Assembly: GCF_021646545.1 (NCBI RefSeq) | Contig: NZ_JAKIRP010000023.1 | Span: 31,251 to 95,250 of the forward strand | DNA from: Chitinophaga filiformis | Lineage (GTDB): Bacteria; Bacteroidota; Bacteroidia; Chitinophagales; Chitinophagaceae | DNA length: 64,000 nt | Reading direction: 5' to 3' | Part shown: positions 16,456 to 25,458 of the stretch, piece by piece | How positions within the stretch are numbered: position 1 is the first letter of the stretch | Layout: each line of letters opens with the position of its first letter | Made by a program: the position numbers and the translations under genes | The notes under the pieces: model-generated | Seen by the model: the letters and a program-made list of their open reading frames with translations, nothing else | Databases searched by the model: none | Told to the model about the DNA's origin: nothing

Positions 16456-16816
16456 CAAGAAAGACTTTTATTGTTAACCCCTTGCTTTATTTAAAACATT
16501 TAAATATTTTTAGTACGCTGTAGTTTATCCAGGGTTCATTGTAATCATTACATAAAACCCTTTAAATGAAACATCTGCTAACCCGTATGCCGGTTTTGCG
16601 ATGCAAAACGGCTATGATTTGTGTAAAGACACACATATTAGCAAGGTCTCTCTTCCCCTCCATTTACAATCAATCAGTCGATTATGGCCCATAACCCGTA
16701 AGGTCAATGGCGTCTCTATACCATTAACTGCCTTCGCAGGCAGATAGGCTGTGTTTACTTATAAAAACCACGTTCACATTATTCCTCATCCTTCAAAATT
16801 CAAAACCATTTTAAAC
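16456..16816. other. Intergenic region before the GH76 gene
   Basis: 361 bp without a gene. It contains two hairpins: 16589-16612 (GCCGGTTTTGC / GCAAAACGGC, one bulge) and 16728-16743 (CTGCCT tcgc AGGCAG). The first could end the MarR-GNAT transcript, though no T-run follows. No perfect promoter box was recognised. Confidence 0.5.
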
Positions 16817-18658
16817 ATGAAAACACTTTTACAGGTGGCAGTACTGGTGCTGTGCTTACAATTCAGCAGCGCAGGTCAGCTTACCAATTTCAATGCAACA
16901 GCAGAAGCATTACAAACCAGCATGTACAACACTTTCGGCGTGCCTAATGAAAACTACTGGTGGTGCGCGCATGGTGTGGATGCACTGCTGGACGGTTACA
17001 TGCGTACGCGTTCCGAGACCTATAAGACACGTATGAAATCATTGTTGCTGGGCATCAGGAGTTTCAATGGTAATACCTACATCAACTATTTCTACGACGA
17101 CATGGAATGGCTGGGTATATCCACTTTACGCGCCTGGCATGAAACAGGTGATGCTGATTATTACAACGTAGCCAGTACACTGTGGACGGATATTAAAGGT
17201 GGTTACAGCAATGGCGCTATAGACTGGAATAAAGGTTGTGCCGGATGTAAGAACTCCTGCGCTAATGCGCCGGCGATCATCCTGGGAGCAAGGATGTACC
17301 GCATCAACAACTCCGCAGCAGATCTGCAATTAATAAAAGACATCTACACCTTTATGAAAGCCCACCTGGTAGATCCGGTAACCGGGGCTGTATGGGATAA
17401 TATCAATCTGAATACCGGTGTTACCAACAAGGATTGGATCTTCTCCTACAATGTCGGCACTTTCATTGGTGCAGGCTGGGAACTGTATAAGGTGACCGGC
17501 GATGTTAACTATCTGAATGATGCGGTAAAAACTGCTGAATATGCGATGAACAGCAGGCGTACCAACGGTATGTTCTTTGCCAATGAAACAGGTGGTGGTG
17601 ATGGCGGTCTTTTTAAAGGGATCTTCATCCGCTATCTTTCTGAGCTGGCCCGCGAAGGGAATATACCCGCAGAGACAAGAGCACGTTACAAGGAAGCTAT
17701 CCGCTTTAATGCACAAACCTTAAAGACCAGTGGTATCAATCCTTCTACCAACCTGGTAGGCACTGTATGGTCGCAGCAGCCATCCGGCAGCACAGATTAC
17801 GCTACGCAACTGAGTGGCGTAAAAGTTATAGAGGCAGCTGCTACTTTGGATCAATCATTCTTCTACAAGGATATTAATTATGGTGGCAGTTACTGGGGAT
17901 TGAATGTAGGTAGTTATAATACTGCTGCACTGGTAGCAAAAGGCATCCTCAATAATGATATTACTGGTTTTGCCATTCCTGCAGGTTACCAGGTAAGGCT
18001 GTTTAAGAATGACAATTACCAGGGGGAAAGCCTGACTGTTTCCGGCAACAGTGCATGGATCGGCGGCGCCTGGAATGACAGTGTTTCTTCGCTGATTATC
18101 AACTATACAGCCGGCGCCAGTTTCTTTAAAGACTGTAACTATACTGGTGATGTGATAAGTCTGGAGGCGGGCGATTATACCGTGACACAGTTACAGGCAA
18201 GGGGTATATCGAATGATGCGATATCTTCTCTAAAAGTGAGCAGTGGTTACCAGGTAATACTATATGAGCACGACAATTTCGCTGGCACTTCTGTGACTAC
18301 TTCCACAGATCTCAGCTGCCTGGTGAGCCAGAATTTCAATGACCTGACAAGCTCTTTGCGGATCATTGCAACAGGTGCTGCGCCTGTCGCATCAACGCTG
18401 GCACAGATGGCTCCTGCAGAAAAAACCACGATCAAAGGATTGATATTATATCCTAACCCTGCAGGCAACACGCTGTATGTAAAGACACAGGATGATCTTA
18501 ATGGTGCAGATATAACGGTAACGGATCTCAGCGGCAGGATGAGGATGAGAAACCGGTTGACAGGTAACAGTATTAACGTATCTGGTTTATCGTCGGGTGT
18601 ATACTGGATCACGATAGTGAAAAACGGAAAAAAGATCACACTTTCTTTTGTGAAATAA
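16817..18658 (+). CDS. Secreted GH76 alpha-mannanase-like protein with beta/gamma-crystallin domains and T9SS sorting tail
   Basis: 613 aa from ATG 16817, which gives the signal peptide MKTLLQVAVLVLCLQFSSAG; an in-frame ATG 22 codons upstream is rejected. Residues 25-335 match glycoside hydrolase family 76 (endo-alpha-1,6-mannanases): NYWWCAHGVDALLDGYMRTR and the adjacent catalytic pair Asp94-Asp95 in FYDDMEWLG. About 344-518 hold tandem beta/gamma-crystallin units (GYQVRLFKNDNYQGESLTV, GYQVILYEHDNFAGTSVTT). About 540-613 is a type A T9SS sorting domain, from LYPNPAGNTLYV to LSSGVYWITIV. It should be exported through the outer membrane and act on fungal or yeast-type mannan; the substrate is inferred from family. 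Monocistronic. Confidence 0.88.
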   Translation: MKTLLQVAVLVLCLQFSSAGQLTNFNATAEALQTSMYNTFGVPNENYWWCAHGVDALLDGYMRTRSETYKTRMKSLLLGIRSFNGNTYINYFYDDMEWLGISTLRAWHETGDADYYNVASTLWTDIKGGYSNGAIDWNKGCAGCKNSCANAPAIILGARMYRINNSAADLQLIKDIYTFMKAHLVDPVTGAVWDNINLNTGVTNKDWIFSYNVGTFIGAGWELYKVTGDVNYLNDAVKTAEYAMNSRRTNGMFFANETGGGDGGLFKGIFIRYLSELAREGNIPAETRARYKEAIRFNAQTLKTSGINPSTNLVGTVWSQQPSGSTDYATQLSGVKVIEAAATLDQSFFYKDINYGGSYWGLNVGSYNTAALVAKGILNNDITGFAIPAGYQVRLFKNDNYQGESLTVSGNSAWIGGAWNDSVSSLIINYTAGASFFKDCNYTGDVISLEAGDYTVTQLQARGISNDAISSLKVSSGYQVILYEHDNFAGTSVTTSTDLSCLVSQNFNDLTSSLRIIATGAAPVASTLAQMAPAEKTTIKGLILYPNPAGNTLYVKTQDDLNGADITVTDLSGRMRMRNRLTGNSINVSGLSSGVYWITIVKNGKKITLSFVK

Positions 18659-18687
18659 CTGCTTGTAACAGAATCATCTATTCAATT

Positions 18688-18721
18688 GCATGCCGGTTCC
18701 GATGATCAGGGACCGGCATGC
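18688..18721 (+). terminator. Hairpin after the GH76 gene
   Basis: GCATGCCGGTTCC pairs with GGGACCGGCATGC across an 8-nt loop (12 Watson-Crick pairs and one G-T). Only a weak T-rich tract follows. Confidence 0.65.
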
Positions 18722-18723
18722 TT

Positions 18724-18756
18724 ATTGTAAATTACAAGAGGATTAATATATATTTG
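18724..18756 (+). promoter_or_regulatory. Bacteroidota-type promoter for the CapA-NlpC pair
   Basis: ATTG at 18724-18727, a 21-nt spacer, then TATATTTG (18749-18756), a perfect TAnnTTTG. The predicted start lies near 18762, leaving a ~125-nt leader. Confidence 0.55.
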
Positions 18757-18886
18757 CTGCCGTAAACCCCTAAGGGACGGTTCGTGAATGCATAAAGAGG
18801 ATGTTCTGAATATCTTATTGTTCCCCTTGGACAACATTATTGTTTATTAAGCGACTGAATTTCAATTTTAATATATTATCTACTGT

Positions 18887-20068
18887 ATGCCGAAGCGTGC
18901 CAAAAAGAGCATTTATTTATTTTCTTTCAATGTTGTCATATTCTTTTCAATGGCGTACATGTTGTCAGGAAACAGGAGGGATGTGCCATGGTTTAAGCAG
19001 AATGTTTTCCAACAGCTGGTTGATACAGGAGGCATAGGGGCAACAAATGGATATTCGCTGGCGGGCAATAAAGTTTTCGCTTCCCGTAACAATACCGATA
19101 CTTTACCTGATACGATCAGTTTTTCTATAGTGGGAGATATGATGGTAGGTTCTTCCTATCCTTCCGCTTTTTTTCTGCCGCCGGCAGAAGAAGGGAATAT
19201 TCTCCAACACGCGATGCCGCTTTTACAGCAGACAGACCTGCGTATCGGCAACCTGGAAAGCGCAGTCTCCGATAGTGCTAAAGTGTACAAGAACTGTGGC
19301 CCCAATCCCAGCCAGTGCTTCGCGTTCCGCACGCCCTATAAGTGTGCCATTTGGTACAAGGAGGCCGGTTTTGAATACCTGAACATGGCCAATAACCACT
19401 CTTTCGATTTTGGTATGGCGGGAGTGAAACATACCCTGGCATTCCTGGATAGTAACAATATTAAGACGAGTGGTGTGCCGCAGCGCCGTTTTGATACCCT
19501 GACCGTCAGGAATACCAGGATAGGTTTCGTATCCTTCGCTCCTCACAGCAATTGCCTGGACATGAACGACGACTCCCTCGTAAGGGCAACTATTGCTGAG
19601 GTACGTCCCCTCTGCCAGCTGCTGGTGGTATTCTTCCATGGTGGCGCGGAAGGCTCAGCCCGCATGCACACGCCTAAAGGCAGGGAGTTCTTCTACGGAC
19701 AGAACAGGGGAGATGTAAGACATTTTTCACATATGTGTATTCAGGAGGGAGCAGACCTCGTAATCGGCTCCGGTCCCCATGTGGTAAGGGGTATGGAGAC
19801 ATACAAAGGAAAATTAATTGCTTACAGCTTAGGAAATTTTGCAACTTATCATCAATTCAATTTAAAATATCCCAATAATATTGCACCTTTGCTGCAGGTA
19901 AAAATCACCAGTGAGGGAAACCTGGTGGAGCATAAAGTGTTTTCTTTCCTGCAAGAGGGGGAAGGCATACCTAAACCGGATACAACATTGAGAGCTTTCA
20001 AAATGATCCGTACCTTATCTGTTGAGGACTTCAAATACTCGGAGGTGGAGGCGGGGACATTTGATTAA
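18887..20068 (+). CDS. CapA-family protein (poly-gamma-glutamate-type metallophosphatase fold)
   Basis: 393 aa. The N-terminal membrane anchor or signal (SIYLFSFNVVIFFSMAYMLS) is followed from about residue 75 by the CapA/PGA_cap domain: FSIVGDMMVG, GNLESAVS, YLNMANNHSFDFG, VVFFHGGAEG and DLVIGSGPHVVRGMETYKGK with IAYSLGNFA. These are the metal-ligand motifs (GD, NxE, NNH, HGG, GPH) of the calcineurin-like CapA family. Members take part in poly-gamma-glutamate capsule formation, but most Bacteroidota copies lack capBC, and none is seen here. An NlpC/P60 gene follows after 12 nt, hinting at cell-wall or gamma-glutamyl peptide turnover. Confidence 0.85.
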   Translation: MPKRAKKSIYLFSFNVVIFFSMAYMLSGNRRDVPWFKQNVFQQLVDTGGIGATNGYSLAGNKVFASRNNTDTLPDTISFSIVGDMMVGSSYPSAFFLPPAEEGNILQHAMPLLQQTDLRIGNLESAVSDSAKVYKNCGPNPSQCFAFRTPYKCAIWYKEAGFEYLNMANNHSFDFGMAGVKHTLAFLDSNNIKTSGVPQRRFDTLTVRNTRIGFVSFAPHSNCLDMNDDSLVRATIAEVRPLCQLLVVFFHGGAEGSARMHTPKGREFFYGQNRGDVRHFSHMCIQEGADLVIGSGPHVVRGMETYKGKLIAYSLGNFATYHQFNLKYPNNIAPLLQVKITSEGNLVEHKVFSFLQEGEGIPKPDTTLRAFKMIRTLSVEDFKYSEVEAGTFD

Positions 20069-20080
20069 AACCTTGTTACT

Positions 20081-20776
20081 GTGAAGAAGTTATTGCCGAT
20101 AATCATATCCATTGCCAGCATCGCCACAGCAGGCGCACAAGTAAAGAAGAAACCAGTTAAACACGTACCAGTAAAGAAACATACTGCCTATCATAAAAAA
20201 GCAACCGTCCGCAAGCCTGTTGCTCATAAGAAAGTGGTGACGCCACCGCCGCTGCCTGATAGTTTATATTTTCCTAATTCCGACATCACCCTCAATACAT
20301 ACGATACTTCCGGTCTTAAAACCAATATCAAGCAGCTGCTTGCTGTCCTGGAGGCCGAGTTGGGCAAACCATATATCCGCGGCGCTATCGGGCCTTTCGC
20401 CTTTGATTGCAGTGGATTGATGAAGTTCGGGTTCTCCGTTATCGGTATGACCCTGCCCCGTACTGCGGCCGATATGAGCTCACTGGGTAATATCATTACC
20501 CCCTCCGACTGGAGTCCCGGCGATCTGCTGTTCTTTGCCGGCAGAAGAAGCACCAAATCCAAAGTGAAAAGGATCGCACATGTAGGCTGTGTCTATAAAG
20601 TAGACAACGGTAAGGTGCTGATGATCCATTCCAGCAACCAGGGGGTGAATATTGTCGATATCACCAACAGCGAGTATTACAAGAAACGCTTTATCGCCGC
20701 CCGCAGAGTGATCCAGGTAGATTCTACCAACATGGTCGTACCACCGGCGCAGGAGGGTAATTCGAGCGATTATTAA
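20081..20776 (+). CDS. Secreted NlpC/P60 cysteine peptidase
   Basis: 231 aa from GTG 20081; no ATG fits. Signal peptide MKKLLPIIISIASIATAGAQ, a Lys/His/Pro-rich linker (20-57), and an NlpC/P60 domain with Cys110 in FAFDCSGLM, His167 in IAHVGCVY and His183 in MIHSSNQG. The family cleaves gamma-D-glutamyl-diaminopimelate bonds in peptidoglycan peptides. It is the second gene of a pair with the CapA protein (12-nt gap), so both may act on gamma-linked glutamyl substrates in the envelope; that link is inference. Confidence 0.92.
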   Translation: MKKLLPIIISIASIATAGAQVKKKPVKHVPVKKHTAYHKKATVRKPVAHKKVVTPPPLPDSLYFPNSDITLNTYDTSGLKTNIKQLLAVLEAELGKPYIRGAIGPFAFDCSGLMKFGFSVIGMTLPRTAADMSSLGNIITPSDWSPGDLLFFAGRRSTKSKVKRIAHVGCVYKVDNGKVLMIHSSNQGVNIVDITNSEYYKKRFIAARRVIQVDSTNMVVPPAQEGNSSDY

Positions 20777-20820
20777 GCTGTAATCACATTCTCTTAAAAA
20801 TATCAATATCCCGCAATAAA

Positions 20821-20846
20821 CACAGGTGAGATCTCGCGTACCTGTG
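20821..20846 (+). terminator. Inverted repeat after the NlpC/P60 gene
   Basis: CACAGGT and ACCTGTG flank a 12-nt loop that itself holds GAGATCTC. No T-tract. It may be a 3'-end hairpin or an operator; the evidence is only the dyad. Confidence 0.3.
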
Positions 20847-21048
20847 GTAGTCTGATATTGGATATATCTGATGCTGATCTGGCACAGGGAAAAAGGCCGT
20901 TTCATTTTTTCTTTCGTCCGGAGGGCGATGGCTGGAAAAATATTTTACCAAAAGACGCGCTACCCGGCTGCCGGATGTGCAGATGACATGCTGTTTTTCC
21001 TTATTTTTAGTCACGGCCAATAAAAGGTCGTGAACCAAAAACAATCAT

Positions 21049-22686
21049 ATGGATGCACAGCAACTGGACATGAACCGGAACGAAGATGCGATGCGCAGAT
21101 CTCTCAGCGCGCTAAAACAACGCCTCTCCGTCATAGAACAGGGAGGAGGCAAAAAGAACCTCGAAAAAGTCCGCCAGAAAGGCAAATTAACCCCGCGTGA
21201 ACGTATTGCCTACCTTCTGGACAAAGACACTCCATTTAACGAAATAGGCGCCTTTGCGGCCTATGAAATGTACCCCGAACATGGCGGTTGTCCTGCAGCC
21301 GGCACCGTAGGTGGCATCGGTTATATCAGCGGCCGTCAGTGTATGATCGTGGCAAATGATATGACGGTAAAAGCAGGCGCCTGGTTTCCTATGACGGGAA
21401 AGAAGAACCTGCGCCTCCAGGAGATCGCGATGGAAAACAGGTTGCCGGTCATTTACCTGGTAGACAGTGCCGGCGTATACCTGCCTATGCAGGATGAAAT
21501 ATTCCCCGACAAAGAGCATTTCGGCCGTATTTTCCGCAACAATGCACGCATGAGCGCTATGGGCATCACCCAGATCGCCGCTGTAATGGGCAGCTGTGTG
21601 GCCGGCGGCGCTTATCTGCCTATTATGAGCGATGAAGTGCTGATGGTGGAAGGCAATGGCTCTATTTTCCTGGCAGGCCCTTACCTGGTGAAGGCGGCTA
21701 TCGGAGAGACCGTTGATGCCGAAACCCTTGGAGGCGCCGTGACCCATACCGAGATCTCCGGTATTGCCGACTACAAATTTGATACGGATGAGGAATGCCT
21801 GGATCATATCAAAAAGATCGTCAGTAAGATAGGCGAACCTGCCAGTGCAGGCTTCAACCGTGCTACTCCAGCGCTGCCAGAGAAGGACCCGGCAGAATTA
21901 TACAGTATGATCCCTGAAGACAGTACCCGTCCGTATGATATGCTGGAGATCATCCACCGGCTGGTAGACCGCTCGGAGTTTGACCAGTATAAGGAAGATT
22001 ACGGCAAGACGATCCTCTGCGGCTATGCCCGTATTGATGGCTGGGCAGTGGGCATCGTGGCCAACCAGCGTAAGATGGTCAAAAGTAAAAAGGGGGAAAT
22101 GCAGATGGGAGGCGTGATCTATAACGACAGCGCTGATAAAGCCGCCCGTTTTATCATGAACTGTAACCAGAAGAAGATACCGCTGGTGTTCCTGCAGGAT
22201 GTGACCGGTTTTATGGTAGGCAGTCGCAGCGAACATGCCGGCATCATTAAAGACGGGGCCAAACTGGTGAATGCAGTAGCTAATTCCGTTGTGCCCAAAT
22301 TCACTGTAATAGTGGGCAATTCCTATGGCGCGGGCAACTACGCCATGTGTGGTAAGGCTTACGATCCCAGGTTCATATTTGCATGGCCTAACGCTAAGAT
22401 CGCGGTAATGGGCGGCGAGCAGGCCGCAAAGACCCTGTTGCAGATACAGGTGGCTTCCCTGAAGGCGAAAGGTGAGGAGATCACCCCGGAACAGGAGAAA
22501 AGCCTGCTCAACGAGATCACAGCACGCTATAACAGCCAGACCACTCCTTATTATGCAGCGGCACGTATGTGGGTAGATGAGATCATAGATCCGCTGGATA
22601 CACGTAACATACTTTCCGAAAGCATTGCAGCGGCCAATAATGCACCTGTGGAAGATACGTTCAGCTTAGGCGTTTTCCAGGTGTAA
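21049..22686 (+). CDS. Acyl-CoA carboxylase, carboxyltransferase beta subunit (methylcrotonyl/propionyl type)
   Basis: 545 aa. Transfers carboxyl from carboxy-biotin to an acyl-CoA. Two crotonase-like halves are present. The N-half has GKLTPRERIAYLLDKDTPF, DSAGVYLPMQDEIFPDKEHF, GRIFRNNARMSAMGITQIA and VMGSCVAGGAYLPIMSDE; the C-half has ITARYN and the carboxybiotin-site region VGNSYGAGNYAMCGKAYDPR, then MGGEQAAKTLL. The QDEIFPDKEHFGRIFRN segment and the FLAGPYLVKAAIGE loop look most like methylcrotonyl-CoA carboxylase beta (leucine degradation), but propionyl-CoA use cannot be excluded. The biotin-carrying alpha subunit is not nearby. accD for fatty-acid synthesis is separate, at 31438. Confidence 0.9.
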   Translation: MDAQQLDMNRNEDAMRRSLSALKQRLSVIEQGGGKKNLEKVRQKGKLTPRERIAYLLDKDTPFNEIGAFAAYEMYPEHGGCPAAGTVGGIGYISGRQCMIVANDMTVKAGAWFPMTGKKNLRLQEIAMENRLPVIYLVDSAGVYLPMQDEIFPDKEHFGRIFRNNARMSAMGITQIAAVMGSCVAGGAYLPIMSDEVLMVEGNGSIFLAGPYLVKAAIGETVDAETLGGAVTHTEISGIADYKFDTDEECLDHIKKIVSKIGEPASAGFNRATPALPEKDPAELYSMIPEDSTRPYDMLEIIHRLVDRSEFDQYKEDYGKTILCGYARIDGWAVGIVANQRKMVKSKKGEMQMGGVIYNDSADKAARFIMNCNQKKIPLVFLQDVTGFMVGSRSEHAGIIKDGAKLVNAVANSVVPKFTVIVGNSYGAGNYAMCGKAYDPRFIFAWPNAKIAVMGGEQAAKTLLQIQVASLKAKGEEITPEQEKSLLNEITARYNSQTTPYYAAARMWVDEIIDPLDTRNILSESIAAANNAPVEDTFSLGVFQV

Positions 22687-22705
22687 AAGCATAGCGCTTA
22701 ATCCT

Positions 22706-22713
22706 TATCTTTG
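22706..22713 (+). promoter_or_regulatory. -7 box TATCTTTG directly before rnhA
   Basis: Perfect TAnnTTTG with only 6 nt between its last G and ATG 22720. No TTG at the right spacing. If used, the mRNA would be leaderless or nearly so. Confidence 0.5.
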
Positions 22714-22719
22714 CCCGCT

Positions 22720-23172
22720 ATGTCGGAAGTTATTATTTACACGGACGGTTCCTCCCGTGGTAACCCTGGCCCTGGTGGCTACGGCGTTATCCTGATGTGG
22801 AACAGCGTCCGCAAGGAATTATCACAAGGATACCGTCTCACCACCAACAACAGGATGGAGCTCATGGCCGTGATCGTGGCCCTGGAAGCCCTGAAAAAAG
22901 ATGGACTGCAGGTGAAGATCTTCACAGACAGCCAGTATGTGGTCAACAGTATTGAGAAAGGCTGGTTATGGAGCTGGGTGAAGACCGGTTTTAAAGACAA
23001 GAAGAACAAGGATCTCTGGCAACGTTTCATTCCTGCTTTCAAGAAACATCAGGTGAAGTTTCAATGGGTAAAAGGACACTCTACAAATCCCATGAACAAC
23101 CGTTGTGATGAACTGGCCACGCAGGCCGCAGATAGTGGTAACTGGCTGGAAGATGTTGGTTTTGAAGGATAG
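22720..23172 (+). CDS. rnhA: Ribonuclease HI
   Basis: 150 aa from ATG 22720; the TTG at 22711 lies within the -7 box and is rejected. Degrades the RNA strand of RNA-DNA hybrids. The catalytic acidic residues are all present: Asp9 (YTDGSSRGNPGPGGYG), Glu47 (NNRMELMA), Asp70 (FTDSQYV) and Asp130 (NRCDELA), with His120 in WVKGHS. Length and motif order match E. coli RNase HI. Monocistronic, followed by a strong terminator. Confidence 0.97.
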   Translation: MSEVIIYTDGSSRGNPGPGGYGVILMWNSVRKELSQGYRLTTNNRMELMAVIVALEALKKDGLQVKIFTDSQYVVNSIEKGWLWSWVKTGFKDKKNKDLWQRFIPAFKKHQVKFQWVKGHSTNPMNNRCDELATQAADSGNWLEDVGFEG

Positions 23173-23204
23173 TGTTATCTGATCATAAACGTTTATAGAT
23201 ATTG

Positions 23205-23237
23205 AAGGGCTGTTCGCTATTGCGAATGGCCCTTTTT
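23205..23237 (+). terminator. Rho-independent terminator of rnhA
   Basis: Stem GGGC, TG mismatch, TTCGC, loop TATT, GCGAA, TG, GCCC followed by T5. Confidence 0.8.
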
Positions 23238-23368
23238 GCGTTTCTCTTTAACATTTATTTAATGATTTGTCGAAATTAGTCCACCAATAACAAAATTCTG
23301 TGCAACCACTGAAAGCATATCGCTGCTTACTTTTAGGGTATTAAATCAATGCCTTAAACGACTAAGTT

Positions 23369-23923
23369 ATGACACACTGGAAGATTGATGAATCACACAG
23401 CGAAATTGGATTCAAAGTAAAGCACCTGATGATCACTAACGTGAGTGGCTATTTTACACAGTTCACCGGAAGTATAGAGACCGACAGCGAGGATTTCCAC
23501 GATGCAAGCATTACTTTTGAAGCAGCTACAGACAGTATCAGCACCCTGAATAAACAAAGGGATGAGCATTTAAGAGGCAGCGATTTCTTCGACACAGCGC
23601 ATCATCCGAAGATCACTTTCGTATCTAAAAAGATCAAAAAGATTACTGAGGAAGATTATAAGGTGGTGGGAGACCTTACCATCAAAGGGCATACACATGC
23701 AATTGAACTGGAGGTAGTGCGTAATGGTGTTGTGACAGATCCTTATGGCCAGGAGAAAGAAGGCTTTTCCATCAAGGGACGCCTGCACCGCGCTGATTAT
23801 GGTCTACGCTGGAATGCAGCTACAGAAGCAGGCAGTATTGTGTTGAGTGATGAGGTGAAACTGCATATGGAGATCCAGCTGGTAAAGGTGACTGAACCTG
23901 TATTGGTTGCAGTGGCGCAGTAA
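23369..23923 (+). CDS. YceI-family polyisoprenoid-binding-like protein
   Basis: 184 aa, full YceI domain: HWKIDESHSEIGFKVKHLMI, HLRGSDFFDTAHHPKITF, VVGDLTIKGHTHAIELEV, GRLHRADYGLRWN and VKLHMEIQLVKV. The family forms a lipocalin-like barrel that binds isoprenoid lipids. This copy has no signal peptide, so it should be cytoplasmic, unlike E. coli YceI. The LLM oxidoreductase gene follows 40 nt later and may be co-transcribed. Function beyond the fold is unknown. Confidence 0.92.
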   Translation: MTHWKIDESHSEIGFKVKHLMITNVSGYFTQFTGSIETDSEDFHDASITFEAATDSISTLNKQRDEHLRGSDFFDTAHHPKITFVSKKIKKITEEDYKVVGDLTIKGHTHAIELEVVRNGVVTDPYGQEKEGFSIKGRLHRADYGLRWNAATEAGSIVLSDEVKLHMEIQLVKVTEPVLVAVAQ

Positions 23924-23963
23924 TACCAGGAACAGCTAAATAGAATTTTCTCTGATAAAAGAT

Positions 23964-24992
23964 ATGATAGAAATAGGAATAGACAGTTTTGCAGCCCGGT
24001 TTACCGACAACGCGGCGGCAGCATTGAGTGACAAGGACGCGATGTTCCAGTTGCTGGAAAGAATGGAACACGCGGACAAGTCGGGCCTGGATGTATTTGG
24101 TATTGGTGAGCATCACCGGAAAGGCTTCCTGGACGCAGCGCCTACACATATACTGGCGGCGGCCGCTTCCCGTACAAAGCGGATAAAGCTGGCCAGCGCA
24201 GTGACGGTATTAAGCGCAATAGACCCGGTCAGGGCATTTCAGAACTTCGCTACATTGGACTTAATTTCCGGTGGCCGTGCGGAAATGGTGGTAGGCAGAG
24301 GCTCATTTACAGATGCTTTCCCCTTGTTCGGTTACAACCTGGATGATTATGATGATCTCTTCGCGGAGAAACTGGAACTCTTACTGGAAATAAGAGACAA
24401 TGAATATGTGACCTGGTCAGGTAAATTCAGGCCTGCATTAAAGAACCAGCCGGTTTACCCAAGACCAATACAGGAACAATTGCCGATCTGGCTGGGCGTG
24501 GGAGGAACACCGCAATCGTTCGTACGTGCAGGAGCACTGGGATTACCATTGATGGTAGCGATCATCGGCGGGGAAACACACCGTTTCCGTCCGCTAATAG
24601 ATCTCTATCGGGAAGCAGGACGAAGGGCAGGACACGCGCCTGAAAAGCTGACTGTAGGTCTGCACTCCCTGGGATATCTGGCTGAGACGACTGAACAGGC
24701 AATAGAAGATTTCTATCCAGGCTATGCTGCCAGCATGACGAAAGTGGGAAAGGAACGTGGCTGGCCTCCGATGACGAAAGAACGTTTTATGAGCCAGATG
24801 GGTCCCACAGGCGCCTTGCTGGTAGGCGGAGTGGAAGAGATCGCGGAAAAGGTATTGCGTCATGCCAATGCGCTGGGAGGCATATCCAGGCTTACTTTTC
24901 AGATGGACTCTGCGGAAGTATCGCATGAGAAATTGATGAATGCTATTGAGTTGATAGGAAAGAAGCTGAAGTCATTGGTAAATGCCAAATAA
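23964..24992 (+). CDS. LLM-class flavin-dependent oxidoreductase (luciferase-like)
   Basis: 342 aa TIM-barrel flavoprotein: IEIGIDSFAARF, GLDVFGIGEHHRKGF, RTKRIKLASAVTVLSAIDPV, FQNFATLDLISGGRAEMVVG, RGSFTDAFPLFGY, then LPIWLGVGGTPQSFVRAGAL. Uses reduced FMN or F420; in Bacteroidota FMNH2 is expected. The substrate cannot be told. It may share a transcript with the YceI gene. Confidence 0.92.
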   Translation: MIEIGIDSFAARFTDNAAAALSDKDAMFQLLERMEHADKSGLDVFGIGEHHRKGFLDAAPTHILAAAASRTKRIKLASAVTVLSAIDPVRAFQNFATLDLISGGRAEMVVGRGSFTDAFPLFGYNLDDYDDLFAEKLELLLEIRDNEYVTWSGKFRPALKNQPVYPRPIQEQLPIWLGVGGTPQSFVRAGALGLPLMVAIIGGETHRFRPLIDLYREAGRRAGHAPEKLTVGLHSLGYLAETTEQAIEDFYPGYAASMTKVGKERGWPPMTKERFMSQMGPTGALLVGGVEEIAEKVLRHANALGGISRLTFQMDSAEVSHEKLMNAIELIGKKLKSLVNAK

Positions 24993-25059
24993 TAAATGAT
25001 TCCTGGTTCATCAGATTTAGGGAAAGTATTAGTATATTAGTTGAAATACCCTGAACCTG

Positions 25060-25458
25060 ATGAAACCAGGAAAATTCCTTGATTATGTTATCCCGTTAAT
25101 CCTTTTGGTGGTACAGCTTTACACGTTGTATCTGATTAACACAACGAATTATGTAGTGAATAACGACAGTAAATTCTACATCGGTATCGGCGCTGTGCTG
25201 TCAAGCATAGTTATAATGCGCTTTAATCCCCGGATAGGGAAACTGATTACACTGGCCGTATTGGTGGCCGGGCTTTTCGGTTGGATTGTCTTCACATCTA
25301 CGCGCACGGTTTTCTCAACAAATATCTTTTTCGGAATAGAATACCGGCTTGAATTCCTCTCGCTTGGGCTATTGCTCCTGTTTACGATCCTCAATTTCAG
25401 GTCACTTAAGCGATATTTGAAGTGGTTGCTGCAGGAAGAATCCAACTCCACTCCTTAA
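25060..25458 (+). CDS. Hypothetical four-helix membrane protein
   Basis: 132 aa. Hydrophobic segments at about 8-26, 40-56, 62-80 and 95-115 make a small polytopic inner-membrane protein; no motif is recognised. It ends with an Arg/Lys-rich amphipathic tail (RSLKRYLKWLLQEESNS). Its last 4 nt overlap the end of the convergent permease gene. Confidence 0.6.
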   Translation: MKPGKFLDYVIPLILLVVQLYTLYLINTTNYVVNNDSKFYIGIGAVLSSIVIMRFNPRIGKLITLAVLVAGLFGWIVFTSTRTVFSTNIFFGIEYRLEFLSLGLLLLFTILNFRSLKRYLKWLLQEESNSTP

